A DNA stretch of 64,000 nucleotides from BJGO01 sp964640655 (GCA_964640655.1 CAZXFT010000015.1:1-64000), one strand, 5' to 3'; shown: positions 46,795 through 56,892, numbered from the stretch's first letter. A program made the numbers and translations. Notes: generated from the sequence alone by a model not told the origin.

Positions 46795-48036
46795 TTATCG
46801 GTTAATATTGATTTTTGACAACAGAGATATTGTATGGTCTGAACTGTTATAGCTAAAAACATAAAGACCGTCCTCGGCAGTTACGTAGGCTATACCATTG
46901 TATGCAATCACATCATAAGTTGAGGCCATAGTAAAGGTATTCTTTACAGTTACTTGCTCAGGGTTCGATGCATCCAGGCTACGAAGTCCTGCTGCACCAT
47001 CGCAAATCAATAATACATTACCATCTTTTGCCAAACCGTGAGGGTTAGTGAGTGGTAAAGTTTTTACCAACTGTGGTGAGGTGGGTGTTTGAATATTTAA
47101 TACTTCCAACTGGTTGGCAAAATCCTGACACTGTGTACCGTCACGAAGTGTAACGTAGGCATAGTTGCCATCGGCAATTACAGGATCGCAAACATTCACG
47201 TGCGTATAAACTGAAGTATATACAGGGTCGGCAGGGTTTGATACATTGAAAATATACATTCCTGTTTGGGAACCGATAAGTAGGAAATTAGTGAATGGAT
47301 AAATGGTTTCAACATTCCATCCGATATTTTTTTCGCTTTTCTTGATCGGATTATTCGGTGTTGTAATGTCGTATGAATATAAAGTGGATGTACTTACCGT
47401 GTACAGGAAATCATTCATAATGGTGAAGCGCGACATAGAGCTACTTACTCCTTGTGAGCCACCGCCGGTGCCTGTTACGGAGTAACTATTAGACAACACG
47501 AGAACATCTTCCATCATATGGTAGTTGTTAAAGATGGTTTCGTCGGCAATGGTATCTTTGATTTGCCAATCAACGATAACACGGTTGCTGTCCACATAAT
47601 ATCCTAACTGGTACTGTTTGGAAGGGAAGGCATTTGGAATGTATTTAATCAATGAAACAGCCGCAGGATTGGACACATCGAGTAAAAGCATGTCCACACC
47701 GCAATCAGCATAAAGCACATTGCCTTTAACGGCAACATCTTCATTCATTGGAATAGGTATGAAGGAAATATTAGAAGGGTTAGAAGGATTGGAGTTGTCT
47801 ATGATGTGAATGCCTTTGTTTTTTTCGGTAACAAAAAGTTTGTTGTTAAGCAAAAACATTTTTCCGGGATTGGAAATTTGTTGAGCCGCGTTGCTGTGAA
47901 TATTGTTAAAGACATCTGATTTTAGGGCATACACCGGAACCTTCAGCTTGTAGTGGTGGGTAACCTTGTCTTTAATACAAGAAGAAAAAAGGAACAATAC
48001 TGAAAGCGAGAGGAATAATAATTTGAACGATTTCAT
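46795..48036 (-). CDS. LVIVD-repeat lipoprotein (beta-propeller)
   Basis: 413 aa. Lipobox LLFLFSSC (Cys20). Repeats of the LVIVD type (NKGIHIIDNSNPSNPSNISFI, VDMLLLDVSNPAAVSLIKYI, QTGMYIFNVSNPADPVYT) form a propeller. Relatives occur in surface-layer and T9SS-related contexts. It is first in a two-gene operon with the barrel-like protein. Confidence 0.85.
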   Translation of the reverse strand: MKSFKLLFLSLSVLFLFSSCIKDKVTHHYKLKVPVYALKSDVFNNIHSNAAQQISNPGKMFLLNNKLFVTEKNKGIHIIDNSNPSNPSNISFIPIPMNEDVAVKGNVLYADCGVDMLLLDVSNPAAVSLIKYIPNAFPSKQYQLGYYVDSNRVIVDWQIKDTIADETIFNNYHMMEDVLVLSNSYSVTGTGGGSQGVSSSMSRFTIMNDFLYTVSTSTLYSYDITTPNNPIKKSEKNIGWNVETIYPFTNFLLIGSQTGMYIFNVSNPADPVYTSVYTHVNVCDPVIADGNYAYVTLRDGTQCQDFANQLEVLNIQTPTSPQLVKTLPLTNPHGLAKDGNVLLICDGAAGLRSLDASNPEQVTVKNTFTMASTYDVIAYNGIAYVTAEDGLYVFSYNSSDHTISLLSKININR

Positions 48037-48155
48037 GATTATGGAAATTTGATACTGAAAACGCTATAAAGTGTCAAAGCGTTGGTAAAATTATTAAATT
48101 TAATTAGCCAACATGTCGGAATGCGGCATCGTAAGGCTCTTTAAATACCTTTATT

Positions 48156-49994
48156 ATGAAAAAAATTGTTTTACTTCTTTCTGCAATCATCATAGCGTTT
48201 ATCGCGCAATCAAATTCAAAAGATGATTTGTATTTTATTCTTAAAAATGTCAATCAACAATGGAGCAAGCAGAAAGATGCACAGGTTTATCTGAATGAAG
48301 AATCTTTTAATATTCCAAGAAATGAGAACAGTGCCATTCAATTACATCTGCGTCTGGTAGTAAAAACGCTTAGCAATAGAACATCTGCTAACCTTAACAT
48401 AGAACAAACGAAGAACAGGAATACATTATTGAAGGAGCTAAAAACATATGCTGACTGTGGTTCATTTCCAGTAAATCACTTTAAACCTTATCGTACCCCT
48501 GTTTTCATAGACGATGCCGGTACACATTGCGCAGTAGGTTACCTGATGATGAAATCCGGCCACGATGCACTGGCACAGGAGATTAACAACAAACAACGCT
48601 TTGCTTATGTGTACGAGATTAAAGTTAACGGAGTAGCTGAATGGGCTGATGAGTTTGGTTTCACTATTGATGAACTGGCATGGATACAACCCGCTTATCC
48701 TCCAACAATGCCTACTTATACAATGAAAGAGGGCTTGAATGGCCGCGTAAATTGTATGGTAAGTGATGCGCAAGGACAGATTTATGCCGGAGGAAAATTT
48801 ACACAGGCAGTCAATGGCGTTTCATGCAATAACATTGCTTTATGGTACAGCGGCTACGCAGGATGGGATTGGGCCGATGTGAATAGTGGTGTTAATGGAG
48901 AAGTGCATTCTCTGTTGTTTCATAATAATAAACTGTATGCCGGAGGAAATTTTACTATAGCCGGTTCTGTTTCAGTTCAGAATATTGCAGTATATGATAT
49001 CATCAGTGGTCAATGGTCAGCAATGGGTTCTCTGGACAGCACTGTACTCAGCCTGGCAGTATACAATAATGAGATATATGCAGCAGGTCGTTTTACAGGA
49101 TATGTTTCCAAATGGACCGGCACGGAATGGGAAGCATTAAACCCTACTTTCTTATATGGTAGTGAGGCACGTACCCTAGAGGTATTTGGTAATCAACTTA
49201 TTGTGGGTGGCGATTTTGAGTTAGCTACTGGAGCCTTACGTAGGAATGTAGTAGGATATAACGGTACATACTTTAACTGGGAAATCACATTCGAGGGAAC
49301 ACCTACACCGGTGAACGACTTTGCGATTTATAAAAATCATTTATATGCTGTATGCGATTTCATTTCATCTACCGACACTTGCGCACTGGCAGTGCTTGAT
49401 GATAATGGTTGGGAAAAGATAATGAGCATTACAGGCAGTATGGATAATTTTTTAACCGGTGATAACTTTAAAACCATACAGGCTTATCAACAGGGATTGA
49501 TTATTGGCGGATCATTTTCAATGTATACTTTGATGACTTGGGGAAGCCATTTAATGCAGGCTATGGATCTTCAACCTGAAGACTTGAATTCTCTTAACTC
49601 TTTCAGTGTAATACCATTGGCAGCTCTTGATTCCTCTGTAAATTCTATTTGTAAAGAAAATGACCAATATTATTTCGGTGGCGATTTCAACTTCAACAAT
49701 AATGAGCCATTGACCCATGTAGCGTATTTTCAGATAACCGACACGAGAATTAATGAGAATCATCAAACTAAATCATTGCAGTTATCTCCAAATCCTGCTA
49801 AAGGTTTCGTGAAAGTAGTTTCAACCAATACTGTTTCACATCTCAGCATTTATAATACATATGGGCAATTGATTCAATATCATCAACAACTCAATTCTGA
49901 TGTTATAGACATTAGTGAACTAAGTGCAGGTGTATATTTTCTTCAGGCAGTGGTTGATGATCTGGTATGCAGGCAAAAGCTGGTAGTGAAATAG
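48156..49994 (+). CDS. Secreted propeller-like protein with T9SS type A domain
   Basis: 612 aa. Signal peptide 1-20, an N-terminal cysteine-bearing domain (CGSFPVNHF, HCAVGYLMMKSGHD), a propeller-like region from about residue 190 (repeats such as AQGQIYAGGKFTQA, NNKLYAGGNFTIA, NNEIYAAGRFTGY), and a T9SS type A domain (LQLSPNPAKGFVKV ... LSAGVYFLQAV). No catalytic motif is visible. It stands alone and converges on rarA ten bases away. Confidence 0.85.
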   Translation: MKKIVLLLSAIIIAFIAQSNSKDDLYFILKNVNQQWSKQKDAQVYLNEESFNIPRNENSAIQLHLRLVVKTLSNRTSANLNIEQTKNRNTLLKELKTYADCGSFPVNHFKPYRTPVFIDDAGTHCAVGYLMMKSGHDALAQEINNKQRFAYVYEIKVNGVAEWADEFGFTIDELAWIQPAYPPTMPTYTMKEGLNGRVNCMVSDAQGQIYAGGKFTQAVNGVSCNNIALWYSGYAGWDWADVNSGVNGEVHSLLFHNNKLYAGGNFTIAGSVSVQNIAVYDIISGQWSAMGSLDSTVLSLAVYNNEIYAAGRFTGYVSKWTGTEWEALNPTFLYGSEARTLEVFGNQLIVGGDFELATGALRRNVVGYNGTYFNWEITFEGTPTPVNDFAIYKNHLYAVCDFISSTDTCALAVLDDNGWEKIMSITGSMDNFLTGDNFKTIQAYQQGLIIGGSFSMYTLMTWGSHLMQAMDLQPEDLNSLNSFSVIPLAALDSSVNSICKENDQYYFGGDFNFNNNEPLTHVAYFQITDTRINENHQTKSLQLSPNPAKGFVKVVSTNTVSHLSIYNTYGQLIQYHQQLNSDVIDISELSAGVYFLQAVVDDLVCRQKLVVK

Positions 49995-50004
49995 TGGGTT
50001 AATT

Positions 50005-51270
50005 TCAATATCCGTACTTCTCTTTCCATTTGCTTCGTAAGTAAGAGCGCAATTCACTCTCTCGTGCATTATTTCCAGGTTCGTATAGTTTATTGCCTGA
50101 AATAGAATCGGGCAAGTATTCAAGGTTAACAAAATTTCCTGCGTGGCTATGCGCGTACTCATAATCCTTTCCATAGTTCAGTTGCTTCATTAGTTTGGTT
50201 GGAGCGTTACGTAAATGAAGCGGAATACTGAGGTCACCGCTGCGTCGCACTTCTTCCAAAGCATTCTCTATAGCCATGTAAGAGGCATTGCTCTTTGGTG
50301 AACATGCCAGATATACTGAACATTGAGAAAGAATAATACGACACTCCGGATAGCCGATAACATCAACCGCCTGAAAACAATTTACAGCCATGACCAATGC
50401 TGTAGGATTTGCATTGCCAATGTCTTCGCTAGCCAAAATAAGCATGCGTCGTGCAATAAATTTGGGGTCTTCACCGGCTTCTATCATTCGAGCCAAATAA
50501 TACACCGCAGCATTGGGGTCACTGCCACGCATACTCTTGATAAAAGCAGAAACAATATCGTAATGCTGCTCGCCGCTTTTGTCGTAGCGAGCCATTTTTT
50601 GCTGCACAATATCTTCCGTTAAAGCATTGGTGATGATAATGGTTTCGTCAGAAGCACTATCGGCAATCATTTCAATGATGTTTAACAAACGACGGGCATC
50701 TCCACCGCTCAATCGCAACAGCGAGTCAGTTTCCCTGAGTTGGATGTTTTTTTGTTTCAAAAATTCATCTTCGAGAATAGCTTGTTCAGCAATCAGAATC
50801 AACTCTTCTTTACTGAGTTCCTGTAGCACATATACCTGACAACGTGAAAGCAAGGCACTAATCACTTCAAAGCTAGGATTCTCAGTAGTAGCACCAATTA
50901 AAGTAATCACACCTTTCTCTACTGCACCCAACAAAGCATCTTGTTGCGCTTTATTGAAGCGATGAATCTCATCAATAAAAAGTAAGGCCTTACCAGTTTC
51001 TGTAGCGCGTTGTATCACATCACGAACGTCTTTAACCCCACTGCTTATGGCACTCAACTGAAAGAAAGGCAGCCCTGATTCAAGAGCTATAATGTTAGCC
51101 AGTGTTGTTTTTCCAACACCCGGTGGACCCCAGAAAATCATTGAAGGCACTTGTTTTTTATCAATGAATAAATGCAATGGCTTGCCGTTGCTCACCAAAT
51201 GCAACTGTCCGATGTATTTATTTAATTTTTTAGGCCGCATGCGCTCGGCCAAAGGTTGTTGTCTGTTCAC
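50005..51270 (-). CDS. rarA: Replication-associated recombination protein A (MgsA/RarA)
   Basis: 421 aa from the GTG at 51270; family members begin QPLAERMRPK. AAA+ module with Walker A GPPGVGKT (48-55), Walker B LLFIDEIHRF (D100, E101) and sensor GATTENPSFE, then the tetramerisation C-terminal domain (YEYAHSHAGNFVNLEYLPD). It acts at stalled forks with SSB and RecA. Confidence 0.95.
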   Translation of the reverse strand: MNRQQPLAERMRPKKLNKYIGQLHLVSNGKPLHLFIDKKQVPSMIFWGPPGVGKTTLANIIALESGLPFFQLSAISSGVKDVRDVIQRATETGKALLFIDEIHRFNKAQQDALLGAVEKGVITLIGATTENPSFEVISALLSRCQVYVLQELSKEELILIAEQAILEDEFLKQKNIQLRETDSLLRLSGGDARRLLNIIEMIADSASDETIIITNALTEDIVQQKMARYDKSGEQHYDIVSAFIKSMRGSDPNAAVYYLARMIEAGEDPKFIARRMLILASEDIGNANPTALVMAVNCFQAVDVIGYPECRIILSQCSVYLACSPKSNASYMAIENALEEVRRSGDLSIPLHLRNAPTKLMKQLNYGKDYEYAHSHAGNFVNLEYLPDSISGNKLYEPGNNARESELRSYLRSKWKEKYGY

Positions 51271-51299
51271 CGGAGAAATTTACGAGTAAATCATTTTTT

Positions 51300-51307
51300 T
51301 ACTTTTA
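51300..51307 (+). promoter_or_regulatory. -7-like box five bases before the start at 51313
   Basis: TACTTTTA (one base from TAnnTTTG), then GTGGC, then ATG. It lies in the 42-base divergent gap with rarA, whose own GTG start is preceded four bases away by TAAATTTC on the minus strand. Confidence 0.35.
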
Positions 51308-51312
51308 GTGGC

Positions 51313-51651
51313 ATGTTTGAAACAGAACGTCTCGATATTTTACCTCAGATATACAAACTCTATGGAGCTGATTTGAACGAGCAAGTAATTCATGTGTGGT
51401 ATGAACAGGATCATAATCAATGCCTGCTTATTATTGAACTCAACAATCAAATGGAAGAAGTTATTGAGTTGAGTACAATAAATAATAATATTGCAGAAAT
51501 ACCAATTGCAATCAACTGCAAGGATGATGTGGTTGATAATGCCACCATAATCATCCACACCGATGTATACTGGTTATCTTATATCAGCGAATATTTATTC
51601 AAGGAGGAATTTAAAAGAGTAACTATTGCCATGCATCACAATCACGAATAG
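51313..51651 (+). CDS. Small hypothetical protein
   Basis: 112 aa from the ATG at 51313 (FETERLDILPQIY). Acidic, with no membrane segment and one cysteine; I recognise no domain. The frame runs up to the stop just before the convergent T9SS gene, and the upstream Met at 51256 would lie inside the divergent rarA start region. The reading is plausible but unsupported by homology. Confidence 0.6.
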   Translation: MFETERLDILPQIYKLYGADLNEQVIHVWYEQDHNQCLLIIELNNQMEEVIELSTINNNIAEIPIAINCKDDVVDNATIIIHTDVYWLSYISEYLFKEEFKRVTIAMHHNHE

Positions 51652-53424
51652 TTAACGCAGTAGCGTTACATTCCCTTGCTTGCTTACTGTATTTCCGTTC
51701 AATAAATCCGCCTGTAAAACAAAAACATAAGTTCCTACCTCTGCATTTTCACCTTTCACATAGCCATTCCAGCCGCCATTGGTATCTGTGGTTTCAAAAA
51801 GTAATTGGCCCCAGCGATTAAATATTTTCAGGTTGTATGTTTTAACTCCAACAGCTATAATGCGGAATATATCATTCTTACCATCGCCGTTTGGTGTGAA
51901 TGCATTGGGCAGTTGAACAAAATCGCAATCGTTATTGACCAGTATGTTAAATTGCTTCGTAGATGTGCATCCATTTACATCATTGTAGGTTAATGTTACA
52001 GAACCGTCTATAAATGTGTTGGCATCAGCAGTGCTGCTTATGGAAATAGTCTGTTGCTGATAATTCCATTCATAATTTGTTCCTGTTGGTGCATACAACA
52101 CAAGTGCTTCACCTTTACAGATTAGTGTATCAAAATTTATATTAATGGTTTCAGGGAATAAATCAACGGCAACTGTATCAGATGCCGTACAGCCATCATC
52201 ATCGGTTGCAATTACAGTGTATGTAGTGTTCACAACAGGAATAGCCACAGGTGTAGCTGACTGAGGGTTGATCAGTGAGGCTTCCGGAAGCCAGGAATAG
52301 GAAATAGCACCGCTTGCATTGAGCGGGGTGCTTTCGCCGTTACATATAGTTGTGCTGCCATTTACCGTCAGATTAAAGCCTGTGAAAATGGTAATCACTA
52401 TATCATCGGATGCTGTGCATCCATTAGCGTTTGTCACTGTAAGCGTGTAAGTAGTGTTTACACTAAGATTGGCCATAGGGTTTGAAATTGTTGATGACGA
52501 TAAACCTGTAGAAGGTGACCACAGGTATGTTACCCCTCCACTTCCAGACAGCTGCACCTCCTCTCCTCCACAAACAGACATATCATTACCCGCATCAGCA
52601 ATTGCAGGCATAGAAACAGAAATTAATAGGTATGTAGTATCAAAGCAATTGTTTACGGAGGAAATCAAAGTATATGGTGTTGTATTGCCCGGTGAAAAAG
52701 TAGTAACGGGGCACGTACTACACGATACTCCGATAGCAGGACTCCACAAGTAATCAGTGGCGATGCTTGTTGCATCGATAGTTACCGAGGCATCGGGGCA
52801 AATAGTTTGACTGATTAGTGGCGGTGCCTGGAAGTTGCACGTACAGGGTTGAAACGAAATATCATCCAGTCCAAAGTCATTTCCACCAAGATTAGTGTTT
52901 TGATTGATGATACATATAGTAGCTGTAGTATTGTTTCCGCTATTCCAAGTGGAATTAAAAGATAGCCATTGAAATGTACTGTTAGGTGCACTATAGATTG
53001 GGCCAAGGCTGCTACCGTTTATTGAAAACTGTAATAATGCGGGACTATTTGCTACAACCGAACAAACCCAGGTAGAAAAAAGATATTGCGTGTTGGGAGT
53101 AACAGCAATAGTTTGACACCATACAGATGCATTGGGTGTGCCGGCACCATTGATTATCATAAAATTACCTGTGCCTGTTGTATGGTCGTTACCGTTAAAA
53201 GCAGTGTGATAAAAATTAGGATTTGGAGCAACAGTATATCTCGACTCAGGATTCAAGCAATCGGCAGTATTGCAAAATGTGTATTGGCTGGTGAAGCCTG
53301 AATTTCCTTGTTCAAAATCTCCGTTGACCACCAACTCAAGCCCTGAAACACCTGTACCTACAGGACATTGGGATAGAGCTTGCATGCTTAAAAGCAAAGT
53401 AAAAATGAAGATTATTTTTTTCAC
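51652..53424 (-). CDS. Secreted Ig/PKD-like protein with T9SS type B (CHU_C) domain
   Basis: 590 aa from a GTG at 53424. Signal peptide 1-18, an N-terminal lectin-like domain (GFTSQYTFCNTADCLNPESRYTVAPN), four Ig/PKD-like modules (repeating TFSPGNTTPYTLISS-, VNTTYTLTVTNANGCTASD- and VNTTYTVIATDDDGCTASD-type segments), then the type B sorting domain QLPNAFTPNGDGKNDIFRI ... LKIFNRWGQLLFET ... VGTYVFVLQ. That domain delivers proteins through T9SS to the surface of gliding Bacteroidota. It begins one base after the small hypothetical gene on the other strand. Confidence 0.9.
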   Translation of the reverse strand: MKKIIFIFTLLLSMQALSQCPVGTGVSGLELVVNGDFEQGNSGFTSQYTFCNTADCLNPESRYTVAPNPNFYHTAFNGNDHTTGTGNFMIINGAGTPNASVWCQTIAVTPNTQYLFSTWVCSVVANSPALLQFSINGSSLGPIYSAPNSTFQWLSFNSTWNSGNNTTATICIINQNTNLGGNDFGLDDISFQPCTCNFQAPPLISQTICPDASVTIDATSIATDYLWSPAIGVSCSTCPVTTFSPGNTTPYTLISSVNNCFDTTYLLISVSMPAIADAGNDMSVCGGEEVQLSGSGGVTYLWSPSTGLSSSTISNPMANLSVNTTYTLTVTNANGCTASDDIVITIFTGFNLTVNGSTTICNGESTPLNASGAISYSWLPEASLINPQSATPVAIPVVNTTYTVIATDDDGCTASDTVAVDLFPETININFDTLICKGEALVLYAPTGTNYEWNYQQQTISISSTADANTFIDGSVTLTYNDVNGCTSTKQFNILVNNDCDFVQLPNAFTPNGDGKNDIFRIIAVGVKTYNLKIFNRWGQLLFETTDTNGGWNGYVKGENAEVGTYVFVLQADLLNGNTVSKQGNVTLLR

Positions 53425-53429
53425 TACAT

Positions 53430-53437
53430 CAAATTTA
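53430..53437 (-). promoter_or_regulatory. -7 box five bases before the GTG start at 53424
   Basis: TAAATTTG is an exact TAnnTTTG match on the minus strand, followed by ATGTA and then GTG. The in-frame ATG overlapping this gap is followed at once by TAG, so GTG is the start. Confidence 0.5.
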
Positions 53438-53490
53438 TATGGAATACGTTAATACTTAAAGAGTAGTTCAAATTAGTAATGCACAAAAAA

Positions 53491-53517
53491 AATGTCCGGT
53501 GATTGATGCCGGACATT
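53491..53517 (-). terminator. Rho-independent terminator of the NtrC-type regulator gene
   Basis: Nine-base-pair stem AATGTCCGG / CCGGACATT, followed on the minus strand by a run of seven T (plus-strand A run at 53484-53490). Confidence 0.88.
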
Positions 53518-53539
53518 TCATTTGATATTAGAATGGTTA

Positions 53540-54907
53540 TTAACCCACATTTTCTTCGCGGCGCAGACTATATTTTTCAATCTTGTTATACAAATGACTG
53601 CGCTGAATATCTATTTCGTCGGCTGTTTTAGAAACATTCCAGCTATTTGTGCGCAACTTGTAAGCAATGTACTGTTTTTCCATAAAGTCCTTAAAATCTT
53701 GAAAGTGCAAATACTTGTTAAAAATAGCCTCCATAGGGTCGGCAGTAGGATGTGCGACGGCATAGGTTAGCACATCAGTATCGGTAATTTTATTATCGCT
53801 AAGTATTACCAGACGTTCCATCACATTACGCAACTCGCGAATGTTTCCGCTCCAATGTATTTGCTGTAATTCGTGCATGGCTTTCGGTGCAATGGTTTTG
53901 CGTGGCAATCCATAATCCTGACATATTTCTTCTGTGAATTGCTCAGCAAGAATAGGGATGTCGTCCTTGCGTTCATTTAATGTTGGTACGTGTATAAGTA
54001 TTACACTCAAGCGATGATAAAGGTCCATACGGAAATTGCCTTTGTCAATTTCTTTATTTAAGTCTTTATTAGTGGCAGCAACTACACGAACATCTACAGA
54101 TATTTCTTTATCGCCGCCTACGCGTGTTATTTTATTTTCCTGTAAGGCACGAAGCACTTTAGCCTGAGCCGATAAACTCATGTCCCCTATTTCATCGAGG
54201 AACAACGTGCCTCCATTGGCCTGTTCAAACTTGCCTATGCGTTGTTTGATGGCTGAAGTAAATGCACCTTTTTCGTGACCGAATAACTCGCTTTCTATTA
54301 ACTCCGATGGTATAGCAGCGCAATTCACTTCCACTAAAGGACCTTTGGAGCGAATTGACTTTTCATGAATCCAACGAGCCACTAGTTCCTTACCCGTTCC
54401 ATTTTGACCGGTTACTAAAACGCGCGCGTCAGTTGGGGCAACTTTTTCAATTTTATCTAAAATCTTTTTAATAGCAGGTGAGTTTCCTAGAATATCGCGT
54501 GTCTTGGTGACTTTGCGTTTCAACACTTTGGTTTCGGTAATCAAGTTGTTTTTATCCAGCGCATTGCGAACCGTAATCAGCAAACGATTCAAGTCCATTG
54601 GTTTGGATACAAAATCAAATGCGCCTTTCTTAACCGCTTCTACTGCAGTATCAATAGTTCCGTGACCACTCACCATCACAACAGGAACATCCACCTGAAG
54701 CTGATTGAGTTTTTCCAGAACTTCCATGCCATCCATTTTTGGCATTTTAATATCGAGCAACACACAATCATAGTCACCATCTTTAATCATCTTGAGTGCT
54801 TCAGAGCCATCCTGCGCTTCATCTACATGATAGCTTTCATACTCTAATATTTCGCGCAATGTTTTGCGAATACTTTTTTCATCATCTACAATCAGAATCG
54901 TTGCCAT
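53540..54907 (-). CDS. Sigma-54-dependent response regulator (NtrC family)
   Basis: 455 aa. Receiver domain with phosphorylation site Asp52, acidic pocket D8/D9 and Lys102; AAA+ domain with Walker A GQNGTGKE (167-174), the sigma-54 contact loop GAFTSA (214-219) and Walker B FLDEIG; C-terminal Fis-type helix-turn-helix (WNVSKTADEIDIQRSHLYNKI). A phosphorylated form should open sigma-54 promoters. No partner kinase gene is adjacent, so its input is unknown. Confidence 0.94.
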   Translation of the reverse strand: MATILIVDDEKSIRKTLREILEYESYHVDEAQDGSEALKMIKDGDYDCVLLDIKMPKMDGMEVLEKLNQLQVDVPVVMVSGHGTIDTAVEAVKKGAFDFVSKPMDLNRLLITVRNALDKNNLITETKVLKRKVTKTRDILGNSPAIKKILDKIEKVAPTDARVLVTGQNGTGKELVARWIHEKSIRSKGPLVEVNCAAIPSELIESELFGHEKGAFTSAIKQRIGKFEQANGGTLFLDEIGDMSLSAQAKVLRALQENKITRVGGDKEISVDVRVVAATNKDLNKEIDKGNFRMDLYHRLSVILIHVPTLNERKDDIPILAEQFTEEICQDYGLPRKTIAPKAMHELQQIHWSGNIRELRNVMERLVILSDNKITDTDVLTYAVAHPTADPMEAIFNKYLHFQDFKDFMEKQYIAYKLRTNSWNVSKTADEIDIQRSHLYNKIEKYSLRREENVG

Positions 54908-54967
54908 GTTTAGTTTTTAGTAATGTGTGGTTGGTTAGTTAAAAAAATATGTAAATAGAAAATTGAA

Positions 54968-56026
54968 TTAATGTATAACCTGAATGCTATGTGCATAGGC
55001 ATATATTCCTTGACGAATCACAACGTGATAAACACCGTCAGTCAGTTCACCTACCGGAATTTGAATAAGTCCGTTATTTAGTGAAGCATTGGTTAGCATC
55101 AGCTGACCATTCACAGCAAAGACTTCAATCTGTACACCTGAAGGGTTGTTGTTTTCGACAGAGATTGTCAGCATGTCAGAAACCGGAACCGGAAATATAC
55201 TTACTCCGTTGCTTAATGGATTTAATGGATCAACAGACGTTGCTTTGTCTTTGTATACGATTTGAGTTACCGTTTGGAAACTGAATACCTCAGTCGTATT
55301 GACTTGCAACAATGGTATTTGTCCGCCTTTGGCGAGCCATTTATATTCGTGTGTTTTACGCGGAATCACCAATCCTTGACTCAGTGCGTCCACATAGATA
55401 GAATCGCGGTCTGAGATAATAGAATGTACACGTAGCACATCGTTTGTTCCCAGAACAGAGGTCAATTTTCCCCAACCGTCTATATTGTTTACACGCTTAC
55501 GTTGACTGCTCCACGATCCTATTCCGGGAACAGGTAAACTAAATGATGCGTTTGAAGAATCTGAGTTACCGTAAGTCATTGGGAATTTGTAAACAACATC
55601 TTTCGGAGAATAATTTACAGGAATAGGTATTCCATTTAATTGAGCACCGAACCCGCTTAGTTCCAGTTTGGATGAAGACTTTTTATAAAAGTTGTAAATA
55701 TTGCTTAGAGAAAATTGAGTTCCAAGATTTATATCCTGTAATTGACGTTGTGCATAATCATTTCCGGAGAATAGAAACTGATAAACTGTTGGTGTTTGAT
55801 CAATATTAAGTGAGGTATCCAACTTTTGGGAAGAAGATGTTAGGTTGAAATCCCAGTTAATATTTGCTCCTGTATTATTCAAATCTGACGTCTGAATTGA
55901 AAAAGTTGATGCAGTACTAATCAGATATATCTCACCAGCAGTAGGCATATCAAATTCGTTGATTGTAATCTGTGCTGTTGACAATAAACTAATTAATGAG
56001 AGTGCAAGTGTGTAAAGTAATTTCAT
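54968..56026 (-). CDS. Secreted protein with T9SS type A domain
   Basis: 352 aa. Signal peptide 1-18 (LISLLSTAQ). The body (NINWDFNLTSSSQKLDTSLNI, FPMTYGNSDSSNASFSLPVPG) has no recognised fold; the C-terminal T9SS type A domain is clear (VSIFPVPVSDMLTI ... LTDGVYHVVIRQG). It lies seven bases after the MORN-repeat gene and is probably co-transcribed. Confidence 0.83.
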   Translation of the reverse strand: MKLLYTLALSLISLLSTAQITINEFDMPTAGEIYLISTASTFSIQTSDLNNTGANINWDFNLTSSSQKLDTSLNIDQTPTVYQFLFSGNDYAQRQLQDINLGTQFSLSNIYNFYKKSSSKLELSGFGAQLNGIPIPVNYSPKDVVYKFPMTYGNSDSSNASFSLPVPGIGSWSSQRKRVNNIDGWGKLTSVLGTNDVLRVHSIISDRDSIYVDALSQGLVIPRKTHEYKWLAKGGQIPLLQVNTTEVFSFQTVTQIVYKDKATSVDPLNPLSNGVSIFPVPVSDMLTISVENNNPSGVQIEVFAVNGQLMLTNASLNNGLIQIPVGELTDGVYHVVIRQGIYAYAHSIQVIH

Positions 56027-56033
56027 GAGTTAA

Positions 56034-56816
56034 TTATTTTTTGGGTGTTATGATTTTTTCTTTGACTAAAATACCATCTTTATATTCTTGAATCTTTTCA
56101 GGTTCACCATATTCATTACACAGGGTCCAAATGCCCGTTTTAGAGCCATTCAGATAGTTACCGCTTTCTTTCAATTTTCCTGTTAAATAGTATGATTTCC
56201 AGAGCCCGTTTTCTTTGGCTTCCAAAAATATACCTTCACGGCTAATCTGTCCGTTTTCGTAATAACTCCAGGATTGACCATTCAGGTTATTCCTTTCATA
56301 GGTATATACAACCATAATCTTGCCTGATGAATAATACCAGGTATTGATACTATCGCGGACACCGTTTGAGTAATGTGCCTGTTCCTGTATCTGACCATCG
56401 TTAGCATATATGCGTTGAGTGCCATGCAAAACGCCTTTGCTGAAATAACTTTCTTCTTTGATTTTATGCGTTCTACTATACTTTCGGGTGATTCCTTCTT
56501 TAATATCATCCACATAATATTCTTCTGAAAGCAAAGAGGCATCTGATGCAAATGACAGTACTAATCCGTTGCGGCGACCACTCTTGTATTCCGTTACTGA
56601 GGATAGAACCTTATTATCAAAATAAGTGCGCCATACGCCATCCTTTCTTCCGGCATAAAGAGCACCTTCTTCGAGTAAATATTTAGTGTTGTTATCCGTA
56701 ACCCTGAATAGAACTTTCAATGGGTCTTTTAAATCTTTAATATATACGGTATCTCTCTTGCCTGCAAAAGACAAGGTGTTGATGAGAAGAAAAAGAAATA
56801 AAAATGCTTTACGCAT
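56034..56816 (-). CDS. MORN-repeat protein (YwqK-like), secreted
   Basis: 260 aa. Signal peptide 1-17 (LLINTLSFAGK), then six or more MORN/YwqK-type repeats (GRKDGVWRTYFDNKVL, GRRNGLVLSF, GVLHGTQRIY, GVRDSINTWYY, NNLNGQSWSYYENGQI, GSKTGIWTLC). Such repeat proteins occur widely in Bacteroidota envelopes; the antitoxin label sometimes attached to YwqK has no support here. It has its own promoter-like box and heads an operon with the T9SS protein. Confidence 0.82.
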   Translation of the reverse strand: MRKAFLFLFLLINTLSFAGKRDTVYIKDLKDPLKVLFRVTDNNTKYLLEEGALYAGRKDGVWRTYFDNKVLSSVTEYKSGRRNGLVLSFASDASLLSEEYYVDDIKEGITRKYSRTHKIKEESYFSKGVLHGTQRIYANDGQIQEQAHYSNGVRDSINTWYYSSGKIMVVYTYERNNLNGQSWSYYENGQISREGIFLEAKENGLWKSYYLTGKLKESGNYLNGSKTGIWTLCNEYGEPEKIQEYKDGILVKEKIITPKK

Positions 56817-56836
56817 GAATGATTGAAAAATGCACC

Positions 56837-56844
56837 CAAATTTA
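56837..56844 (-). promoter_or_regulatory. -7 box of the MORN-repeat gene
   Basis: TAAATTTG exactly matches TAnnTTTG on the minus strand, 20 bases before the ATG at 56816, with a TTG 21 bases further upstream. Confidence 0.5.
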
Positions 56845-56892
56845 GTTGAACGCTTAGGTTATGTGCAACAACTGTGGATATGTGGATATAGC

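Noticed and set aside
56034..56816. YwqK-like gene as a toxin-antitoxin unit
   Set aside because: It has a signal peptide and no toxin gene beside it; only the MORN repeats support the name.
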